Source: Cenarchaeum sp. SB0662_bin_33
Lineage (GTDB): Archaea; Thermoproteota; Nitrososphaeria; Nitrososphaerales; Nitrosopumilaceae
Reading direction: 5' to 3'
Assembly (NCBI GenBank): GCA_009840065.1
Contig: VXON01000127.1
Span: 1,172 to 9,036, forward strand
Length of the DNA stretch: 7,865 nucleotides
Part shown: piece after piece, positions 1 to 4,561 of the stretch
Layout of the letters: every line of letters starts with the position of its first letter
Position numbering within the stretch: the first letter of the stretch is position 1
The notes under the pieces: generated by a model
Told to the model about the DNA's origin: nothing
The model's input: the letters and a program-made list of their open reading frames with translations, nothing else
Databases searched by the model: none
Position numbers and translations under genes: made by a program

Positions 1-207
1 CGGCCGCTCCTGTGTCACGGCAACAGGTGCATCCACCCCAACCTCTGATTCTGGTACAACATCCGCCCCTGCCGGCCGCTCCTGTGTCACGGCAACAGGT
101 GCATCCACCCCAACCTCTGATTCTGGTGCAACATCCGCCCCTGCCGGCCGCTCCTGTGTCACGGCAACAGGTGCATCCACCCCAACCTCTGATTCTGGTG
201 CAGCATC
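1..207. repeat. 72-bp tandem repeat, about 2.9 copies visible
   Basis: Units begin at 1, 73 and 145, each opening with cggccgctcctgtgtcacgg. Units 1 and 2 differ at one base (56, A against G at 128, a Val/Ala change). Unit 3 matches for about 58 bases, has one change at 203, then diverges after about 207. The period is 72 bases, exactly 24 codons of the minus-strand protein, so copy-number changes keep the frame. The array meets the window edge and its full length is unknown. Confidence 0.95.
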
Positions 208-537
208 TGGGCTGACTAGTTTCTTATCCTGCTCTACACTACTGGGAACACCGGCTTTTTGTTTAACACTACTTGTCCTTTTCTTTTGTTTATTCTGTTC
301 TGTAATTTGAATATCTGACGATTCTTTATCTGAGTTTGATTTTAAATGTTTTAATCTATCACTATATATTGGCAACAACACATCCCGCTCGATCGCATAA
401 CTGGAGTCACTCTTTAATTTTTCAATACTTAATTCAAGTATGGATGCCTCTGACTTTTTGCCGGATTTACTACGTCTTATCAGCGCAGCGGTCATTACGC
501 CAGCTACTGCGCAGAGAATTAGAACCGCTTCTTGCAT
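1..537 (-). CDS. Membrane-anchored tandem-repeat protein, 3' end beyond the window
   Basis: This frame is open from an ATG at 537 to the left edge, giving 179 visible residues and no stop. The ATG follows the L37e TAG with no gap, so it is probably translated from the same mRNA. Residues about 4-20 (AVLILCAVAGVMTAALI) form one hydrophobic helix followed by RRSKSGKK, which suggests a single-pass anchor with a cytoplasmic C-terminal part. Residues about 25-110 are charged and serine/lysine rich, probably helical or disordered. From about residue 111 the protein consists of a 24-residue repeat rich in Ala, Val, Pro and Glu (PESEVGVDAPVAV...), seen almost three times and continuing to the edge. 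I do not recognise the family and cannot assign a function. The frame is supported by the repeat unit being an exact multiple of three, by the tight abutment to L37e and by the absence of stops over 537 bases. Confidence 0.75.
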   Translation of the reverse strand, partial: MQEAVLILCAVAGVMTAALIRRSKSGKKSEASILELSIEKLKSDSSYAIERDVLLPIYSDRLKHLKSNSDKESSDIQITEQNKQKKRTSSVKQKAGVPSSVEQDKKLVSPDAAPESEVGVDAPVAVTQERPAGADVAPESEVGVDAPVAVTQERPAGADVVPESEVGVDAPVAVTQERP

Positions 538-705
538 CTAGGTGTACCATTTAATCCAGGAATATTTTCTTATTTTCGGATCAGGATGACCACAACTGGC
601 ACAACGGCGATGCCTCTTATGGAACGCATTTCTTCCACACCTTCGGCATCTAATATGGGTTGGCTTTCGGGTTAGCTTTCCCATGGAGGCCGTGCCCTTT
701 ACCAT
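538..705 (-). CDS. rpl37e: Large ribosomal subunit protein eL37 (L37e)
   Basis: A 55-residue zinc-ribbon ribosomal protein of the archaeal/eukaryotic L37e family, a component of the 50S subunit that binds 23S rRNA. The N-terminus MVKGTASMGKLTRKPTHIRC matches the family's basic start (xKGTxSxGKxxxKTHxxC). The four zinc ligands are C20, C23, C35 and C38 in two CxxC pairs (CRRC and CASC), surrounded by Arg, Lys and His. Length is typical. The ATG at 705 is preceded by GGTGA (712-716), a good Shine-Dalgarno site that overlaps the LSm stop codon, so translation is probably coupled. LSm followed by L37e is a common archaeal gene pair. The stop at 538-540 directly abuts the start of the repeat protein. 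Confidence 0.95.
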   Translation of the reverse strand: MVKGTASMGKLTRKPTHIRCRRCGRNAFHKRHRRCASCGHPDPKIRKYSWIKWYT

Positions 706-715
706 GATTTTTCAC

Positions 716-949
716 CTAGCTTGAAGGTGGTGGCGATATCATTATTACATTATCGCCCCGAACTACTATCTTTCCCAGATTGTTTGATCCACCATCAGCA
801 TTTACTTCTTCGGAGCTATCTAGCATGAGGTTCATGTGCTGATCAAAACCAAGTAGCGTTCCTCTAATGGTCTTGTTGCCCTTCAGCTTGATCAAGACAA
901 CTTCGTTTATACTCTCATCCAACACCTTTACAGCCATATCAACAGACAT
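716..949 (-). CDS. Sm-like archaeal protein (LSm)
   Basis: A 77-residue Sm/LSm fold protein. Archaeal LSm proteins form heptameric rings that bind U-rich RNA and take part in RNA processing and stability. The Sm1 motif spans about residues 13-44 and contains DQHMN (36-40), whose Asp, His and Asn make the uridine pocket. The Sm2 motif is KIVVRGDNVIMIS (60-72), with the RGDN loop that completes the RNA site. Length and motif spacing are standard; the tail PPPSS is short and unstructured. The ATG at 949 is chosen because a TATA box lies about 27 bases upstream, implying a leaderless mRNA; a second ATG four codons in is possible but less well placed. It is the first gene of an operon with L37e and the repeat protein. 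Confidence 0.95.
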   Translation of the reverse strand: MSVDMAVKVLDESINEVVLIKLKGNKTIRGTLLGFDQHMNLMLDSSEEVNADGGSNNLGKIVVRGDNVIMISPPPSS

Positions 950-972
950 TGTTTATCAGCACTTATCTACAC

Positions 973-982
973 TATATAAAAA
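973..982 (-). promoter_or_regulatory. TATA box of the LSm-L37e operon
   Basis: On the minus strand the sequence is TTTTTATATA, centred about 27 bases from the LSm ATG at 949. This is the usual archaeal TBP-site distance to a start site, so transcription should begin at or within a base or two of the ATG. The T5 run may also help terminate transcripts arriving from the creatininase gene. The interval 950-1089 holds nothing else I can support. Confidence 0.65.
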
Positions 983-1089
983 TTTCAGAATTTTCACATT
1001 CAAATTTGATTATAATGTTTTCTGCATCACCTTGCAACTATGCTCCTTATGACTCTACCCTAATCTGACTCTTGCGCAGCCCGTATCTC

Positions 1090-1806
1090 TCACTTTGTTG
1101 TGTTATTCTTAAAACCACGAATCTGTCTCTGAAACTCTTGCTGAATATTTTGTGTTATTTCATCTAGCATCTCCCTTCCGGCATCTGCTGTTGCATGGCG
1201 AGGATCCCCCCAGACTCCGTTTCCTGTAGCCCTTGGAAATGACTCTGTAGAAATCTTTTTGATGTCTGCTATCTCCTCATCGGTCATATTACTAGTATCA
1301 AGTCCCTTCTGGGCCTTGCTCATTGTAACATTATCTGAGACTGCTAACATTAGAGATGTTTCCATGAATCCTGCATGGTCAAAACGCCTCCCTGTAAACT
1401 CCCAATATGAAAAGACGCGCACAATGGGCTTGTCACCCTGCATGTTTTTGGCAAACATCTCTAGTGCTTTCTTGTTTCCATAATGACCATTGATTACAAA
1501 TACGTATTTTATTCCGTTTGAGTACAGCGAGCTGCATACATCCTCTAACACCAAACTCAGTGTTGATGCCCTGATGCTGATGTTAAAGAAGGGGGCATGT
1601 TCAAAGGAGACACCTGTAGTAATGGTGGGCATCACTAGAAAACCATGAGGTGAACCTACCATCTCGGCTACTGCTGTTACTAAATCTGAGTCTGTGGATA
1701 CCGGAAGATGTGGCCCATGCTGCTCTATGGATCCAACCGGAACTATGGCATAGGAAGACCCTGCCTGCTGTCTTAAGACGGGATCAGTACGAGTGTCTAT
1801 TCTCAA
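1090..1806 (-). CDS. Creatininase-family amidohydrolase (ArfB-like)
   Basis: A 238-residue creatininase-superfamily hydrolase. Members are metal-dependent amidases; in archaea the best-known role is ArfB, which deformylates a formamidopyrimidine nucleotide in the early F420/riboflavin pathway, while others are creatininases or MftE-type peptidases. Visible motifs are PVGSIEQHGPHLP (23-35) with E28 and H30, STDSD (37-41) with D39, NGHYGN (106-111) with H108, and HAGFMETS (144-151) with E149, all expected around the binuclear metal site. Many members have Glu where F147 stands. The start is TTG at 1806: no other start lies between it and the conserved VGSIEQHG, and the frame is closed upstream by the purU stop. 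A weak AAGGA lies about 10 bases upstream. It is downstream of and in the same frame as purU. The exact substrate is unproven; ArfB is an inference from taxonomy and operon partner. Confidence 0.88.
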   Translation of the reverse strand: MRIDTRTDPVLRQQAGSSYAIVPVGSIEQHGPHLPVSTDSDLVTAVAEMVGSPHGFLVMPTITTGVSFEHAPFFNISIRASTLSLVLEDVCSSLYSNGIKYVFVINGHYGNKKALEMFAKNMQGDKPIVRVFSYWEFTGRRFDHAGFMETSLMLAVSDNVTMSKAQKGLDTSNMTDEEIADIKKISTESFPRATGNGVWGDPRHATADAGREMLDEITQNIQQEFQRQIRGFKNNTTK

Positions 1807-1812
1807 GTCTTT

Positions 1813-2658
1813 CTATTCCTTTTTTATGTGCACTTTTCTCCAATGGACTTCTAGACTGTTGTTTAGGTGTAATTTTACAGCATTTGTTAATGTTTGAGCT
1901 TCTAATCTCTGTCCCCTTGCCTTTATAGAGTCCAGAGTATCGGTTGGGTCTACATGGAATGACTCTTGTAGTATGATGGGTCCCTGATCTAGATTCTCCG
2001 TAACATAATGTGAGGTGACCCCGACTATCTTGGTACCCCTCTCAAAGGCCTGCTGGTACGCATATGCACCAGGGAACGCCGGCAACAGAGACGGGTGTAT
2101 GTTAATTATGCGTCGAGGATACCTCCAGACAAGGTTGGGTGTAAGTATGCGCATGTATCTGGCCAGCACTATCAAGTCTACCTTATACTGCTTGCATAAG
2201 GCCAGTATCTGAGACTCGGCCTTACCTTGGTCTCTCTCTGGGATTACAAAAAAGGGTATGCCTGCCTTTTCAGCATGTGGTTGAAGTGTACTTTGGGTGC
2301 CTATCACTATGGCTATCTTGCCATGCAGGCCATCGGTCGCTGCAGCATCTAGTATTGCATCTAGACAATGCCTCTCTTTTGTCACCAGTACGGCTATGTT
2401 CTTTTGTGTACTGGAGGTGTGGTATATGTTAACATCCAACTCCTCCTCAGTGGCTATCTGATGCAGGTCCGCATCAAAAGAATCTATGTTCAAATTTTGA
2501 AACGATGCCTCAACGTACATGCCAAAGAGTCCCTGAACCACATTCTGGTTCATGTTCTCTATGTTACCCCCCCTAGTAAAAACAAAATTTGTGATGGTGG
2601 CAACTATTCCTTTACGATCTCTGCTTACCACGGTAATTCCAACCATCTCCCTATTCAT
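1813..2658 (-). CDS. purU: Formyltetrahydrofolate deformylase
   Basis: PurU hydrolyses 10-formyltetrahydrofolate to formate and tetrahydrofolate in the cytoplasm. The 281-residue length and two-domain order match the family: an ACT regulatory domain (about 5-85, starting VGITVVSRDRKGIVA) and a formyltransferase domain (about 86-275). In the latter are LARYMRIL (165-172), typical of PurU, the catalytic NIHPSLLPAF (186-195, with N186 and H188), YQQAFERGTKIVG (201-213), HYVTENLDQGPII (217-229, with the catalytic D224) and a C-terminal GQRLEAQTL helix. Bacterial PurU usually has NIHHSFLPAF; the NIHPSLLP form resembles PurN, but the ACT domain and C-terminal half favour PurU. The ATG at 2658 is supported by a TATA element about 26 bases upstream; M5 is an alternative. 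It is the first gene of a unit with the creatininase-family gene. Confidence 0.92.
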   Translation of the reverse strand: MNREMVGITVVSRDRKGIVATITNFVFTRGGNIENMNQNVVQGLFGMYVEASFQNLNIDSFDADLHQIATEEELDVNIYHTSSTQKNIAVLVTKERHCLDAILDAAATDGLHGKIAIVIGTQSTLQPHAEKAGIPFFVIPERDQGKAESQILALCKQYKVDLIVLARYMRILTPNLVWRYPRRIINIHPSLLPAFPGAYAYQQAFERGTKIVGVTSHYVTENLDQGPIILQESFHVDPTDTLDSIKARGQRLEAQTLTNAVKLHLNNSLEVHWRKVHIKKE

Positions 2659-2680
2659 GCCCTGTTTTGGATGCTGGCTT

Positions 2681-2688
2681 ATTATTAA
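2681..2688 (-). promoter_or_regulatory. TATA box of purU
   Basis: The minus strand reads GATTAATAATAAGCC here. TTAATAAT is centred about 26 bases from the purU ATG, which implies a leaderless transcript. It is a weak match by sequence but its placement agrees with the other promoters in the window. Confidence 0.5.
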
Positions 2689-2707
2689 TCATACATACAG
2701 TATTCTG

Positions 2708-2713
2708 AAAAAA
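2708..2713 (-). terminator. T6 run, likely tRNA-Leu read-out terminator
   Basis: The minus strand has TTTTTT here, flanked by a 5-bp inverted repeat (attct 2702-2706 and agaat 2713-2717). Further T5 runs on the same strand lie between it and the tRNA, near 2776-2780 and 2741-2745. Archaeal RNA polymerase terminates at such T tracts, so tRNA-Leu transcription probably ends between 2780 and 2708, just before the purU promoter. Confidence 0.4.
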
Positions 2714-2857
2714 GAATCGAACACCCATATCCGAGAACAAAAATACATAGATATTTTTACATCTAGCCCACACGTAAAAATGTGCACGACTTATGCACTT
2801 TAGTATATATTAATATACGATCTTTAAGACTGTGTTTCATTCTTTTTTGAATTACTA

Positions 2858-2942
2858 TGCGGGAGGCGGGATTCGAACCCGCGAACTCCTTAAAGACAGG
2901 GTCCTAAGCCCTGCGCCTTTGACCGGGCTTGGCAACCCCCGC
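2858..2942 (-). tRNA. tRNA-Leu (anticodon TAG)
   Basis: An 85-base class II tRNA. The acceptor GCGGGGG (2942-2936) pairs with CTCCCGC (2865-2859) with one G-T; the discriminator is A at 2858. The anticodon stem CAGGG/CCCTG encloses the loop CTTAGGA, so the anticodon is TAG (2906-2904), reading CUN leucine codons. The variable arm is 14 bases, as expected for tRNA-Leu. The T arm is GCGGG-TTCGAAT-CCCGC with perfect pairing. There is no intron and no encoded CCA: TAGT follows the discriminator. The D arm carries GCC/GGC with the AAGCCCGGTCAAA loop. Confidence 0.96.
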
Positions 2943-2962
2943 AAATAACCCACTACGTGGAC

Positions 2963-2970
2963 AAATTTAT
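2963..2970 (-). promoter_or_regulatory. TATA box of tRNA-Leu
   Basis: The minus strand carries ATAAATTT, centred about 25 bases from the mature 5' end of tRNA-Leu at 2942. The transcript should therefore start at or very near the mature 5' end. Confidence 0.55.
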
Positions 2971-3030
2971 CTATTGGTATGCGGCGGGCCGGTTTGTCAG
3001 TAATATATCGTACCAGAACTATTCAAATAC

Positions 3031-3123
3031 CGGGCGGGGCCACGGATGCGCATATCACATCAAATCTCGTATCCAGATTCTGACCAGTATGAGCCCTTAT
3101 TCTGTTTTGGTTTTGATTTTTTT
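3031..3123 (+). ncRNA. Candidate short structured RNA
   Basis: In an otherwise AT-rich gap, 3031-3100 is GC-rich. An AATATAT element at 3002-3008 lies about 26 bases before 3031, and the stretch ends in a T-rich tract (3098-3123, T7 at 3117-3123), so it has the outline of an archaeal transcription unit of about 90 bases. Possible pairings are CTCGTA (3066-3071) with TATGAG (3088-3093), six pairs including one G-T, an inner CAG-ATT-CTG hairpin, and GGG near 3032 with CCC at 3094-3096. It matches no tRNA, 5S, SRP or RNase P motif I can recognise. The overlapping plus-strand 97-residue frame (3046-3339) looks non-coding. This is inference from context and structure only. Confidence 0.22.
3098..3123 (+). 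terminator. Plus-strand T-rich tract
   Basis: The stretch contains TTATTCT, TTTT, TTTT and T7 (3117-3123) separated only by one to three other bases. This is the strongest archaeal-style T-tract terminator in the window on the plus strand. No plus-strand protein gene precedes it, so it is the main reason to suspect a short RNA just upstream. Confidence 0.35.
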
Positions 3124-3530
3124 GTAATGTGTTCGGCGCCCTGTTTAAATTTAATTTCTTTTAATTTGTTACGCCGCCGTGCCACTTTATATCTATTATT
3201 TTTATCAAATTTATCTCTTTTTGGTTATCTTGGAAACGTGACTGATCGGCATTGGCATGAATACACAAGGACAAATAGGTGTTTAGATGCAGCATTTGTG
3301 GTTTGGCATCCGGATTCAAACTGCAACCGGCCACCTTAGAGTAGATAGCATTTATGGGACATCAAAAATCATGGGTACGAACAAAAGGATTGGAGGCACA
3401 GTGCAAAACTAACAGACATACAGGACATATGGATTTCTATATATGTAATCAACAAGACAGATTAATCACAAATTGCTATACCGCGTGTAAAATAATCACC
3501 AATCATATTTTCAAAGGAACCTGAACACGT
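3124..3530. other. Gene-free AT-rich spacer
   Basis: About 400 bases without a supportable gene. It contains further plus-strand T runs (3146-3232), a hairpin GTTTG/CAAAC around 3303-3323 with the palindrome ATCCGGAT in its loop, and otherwise unremarkable AT-rich sequence. The 97-residue plus-strand frame entering from 3046 is Cys, Phe and Leu rich, has no domain and ends in a string resembling random or structural-RNA sequence, so it is not called. Confidence 0.6.
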
Positions 3531-3534
3531 AAGA

Positions 3535-3542
3535 TTTTTAAT
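3535..3542 (+). promoter_or_regulatory. TATA box of tRNA-Asp
   Basis: TTTTTAAT is centred about 27 bases before the mature 5' end of the tRNA at 3566, the same geometry as the tRNA-Leu promoter on the other strand. It supports the tRNA being transcribed even though its stems are imperfect. Confidence 0.5.
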
Positions 3543-3565
3543 TATGACTTTGCAGGTATTGTTAA

Positions 3566-3643
3566 GCCCTTGTAGTATAGCCCGGTCTAGAATTCGGCCC
3601 TGTCACGGCTGAGACGCGTGTTCAAATCCCGCCAAGGGCGCCA
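3566..3643 (+). tRNA. tRNA-Asp (anticodon GTC), with two stem mismatches
   Basis: The acceptor GCCCTTG (3566-3572) pairs perfectly with CAAGGGC (3633-3639); the discriminator is G at 3640 and CCA follows at 3641-3643. The anticodon stem CGGCC/GGCTG (one G-T) encloses CTGTCAC, anticodon GTC at 3602-3604. AGCCCGGTCTA in the D loop is typical of archaeal tRNA-Asp. Two pairs fail: position 12-23 (A3577 against A3591) in the D stem, and 52-62 (T3619 against C3629) in the T stem GCGTG/CCCGC. It may be a working but diverged tRNA, a decaying copy, or carry sequencing errors. CCA is encoded here but not in tRNA-Leu. Its 3' half is antisense to the end of the phosphatase gene. Confidence 0.85.
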
Positions 3644-4436
3644 TACCAATCTTTTCTGCAATACTGTTGACCATATTCATATCTGCAGCTGCAATAAACG
3701 ATAGGCGGGTATCATATCCCAAGTCCCCATCTAGAGATTTAAGATTCTCATCTAAGAGCAGGCCGCCTGATTCGTGTACCAACAGATAGCCTGCCGCTAT
3801 ATCCTGTATTCGTATCTTTTCTCTCAAGTCTATAAAAGCATCCATCAGACCCTCGGCGAAGATTGCCATCTCCAATGCATTGGCACCCATGTGTCGTATG
3901 TGGCCCTCACTCATAATCGGCTGCATCTTTTCTACAATATCCAAAGCTGCCCCTGAAATATTAATCCCTATTATGTCAGAGTTTAATTCTCCCCTGCTGG
4001 TACTCATGCGGCCCCCATCCACAAATGCCCCGCCGCCCTTTGATGCCCAGTACATCCTGTTATTATGCAAATCCATAACCACACCTGCAGACACACTACT
4101 CAATGTATACTCCTTGGCAAAGGCCAGTGAGGAGCAGTAAAAGGGAAAACCCCGGACTGCATTTGTAGTACCATCTATGGCATCCATTATAACATAGCCC
4201 TGCGGATTATCTGTTATCTGTACGCGTCCACACTCCTCTCCCAATACCACACACGGGAAATTTATACTTCGAAGATGGTCTAAAACGACCTCTTCGGCAA
4301 CAATATCTATCTTTTTGCTTATATCCCCACCTGCCCCCACACCAAAACTCTCCTGGGCGCTCTTGGTGCCTGCTAGACTCCGCACACTCTTATATATGAG
4401 GGTGCTGGCATCCTGTAGAACCTTTAACTCGTTCAT
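3603..4436 (-). CDS. Inositol monophosphatase / fructose-1,6-bisphosphatase family protein
   Basis: A Mg2+-dependent sugar phosphatase of the IMPase/archaeal FBPase family, acting on inositol-1-phosphate and/or fructose-1,6-bisphosphate in the cytoplasm. Numbering from the ATG at 4436 (277 residues), metal-site motifs are GGDISKKID (36-44), LGEECG (65-70), MDAIDGTTNAVRGFP (84-98; the first metal-site Asp is D85, and Ala stands where most relatives have Pro) and IQDIAAGYLL (210-219; D212). The frame extends upstream through two TTG codons to 4454, but the ATG has a TATA box about 26 bases upstream and is preferred. The natural fold ends near NSIAEKIG; the last dozen residues (APLAGFEHASQP) are antisense tRNA-Asp, and the stop (3603-3605) falls in the anticodon loop. 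Confidence 0.9.
   Translation of the reverse strand: MNELKVLQDASTLIYKSVRSLAGTKSAQESFGVGAGGDISKKIDIVAEEVVLDHLRSINFPCVVLGEECGRVQITDNPQGYVIMDAIDGTTNAVRGFPFYCSSLAFAKEYTLSSVSAGVVMDLHNNRMYWASKGGGAFVDGGRMSTSRGELNSDIIGINISGAALDIVEKMQPIMSEGHIRHMGANALEMAIFAEGLMDAFIDLREKIRIQDIAAGYLLVHESGGLLLDENLKSLDGDLGYDTRLSFIAAADMNMVNSIAEKIGMAPLAGFEHASQP
3652..3655 (+). terminator. Short T4 run after tRNA-Asp
   Basis: CTTTTC lies eight bases after the encoded CCA of tRNA-Asp. A T4 run is a minimal archaeal termination signal. It sits inside the phosphatase coding sequence on the opposite strand, so it may be coincidental. Confidence 0.25.
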
Positions 4437-4457
4437 AGTATGCCTAAACAACAATGT

Positions 4458-4465
4458 AATTTAAA
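4458..4465 (-). promoter_or_regulatory. TATA box of the phosphatase gene
   Basis: The minus strand reads GGTTTAAATTAC; TTTAAATT is centred about 26 bases from the ATG at 4436. This placement decides for that ATG over the upstream TTG codons at 4454 and 4451. Confidence 0.6.
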
Positions 4466-4492
4466 CCGAAAAATATGTAGGCACTGATACAG

Positions 4493-4507
4493 GACTAGAA
4501 ACTAGTC
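4493..4507 (-). terminator. Small hairpin after the thioredoxin reductase gene
   Basis: GACTAG and CTAGTC form a 6-bp stem with a 3-base loop, 55 bases after the flavoprotein stop. A T5 run on the minus strand (4473-4469) follows about 20 bases later, just before the phosphatase TATA box. Archaeal termination relies mostly on the T run, so the hairpin's role is uncertain. Confidence 0.25.
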
Positions 4508-4561
4508 TCTATAAAGCCTGAACCACTAGTCGTTACGTATCTCTGAATGCAGGCAGGAGCC

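Noticed and set aside
1..207. CRISPR-like array
   Set aside because: The repeats are directly adjacent 72-bp units with no unique spacers and encode protein repeats.
12..215. 67-residue plus-strand repeat frame
   Set aside because: It is the antisense reading of the 72-bp repeat. The minus-strand frame is longer, abuts L37e and has a membrane anchor.
2806..2817. Perfect palindrome TATATTAATATA
   Set aside because: Could be a two-way TATA box, but no gene starts about 26 bases away on either strand, and such AT palindromes are expected by chance in AT-rich spacers.
3303..3323. tRNA-like piece containing TTCAAAC
   Set aside because: The flanks do not pair as a T stem on either strand and no acceptor or anticodon arm can be found.
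3046..3339. 97-residue plus-strand frame in the tRNA gap
   Set aside because: Cys/Phe/Leu-rich without any domain, covers a T-rich terminator-like stretch, has no promoter at the right distance, and ends in a string (HPDSNCNRPP) typical of chance or structural-RNA translation.
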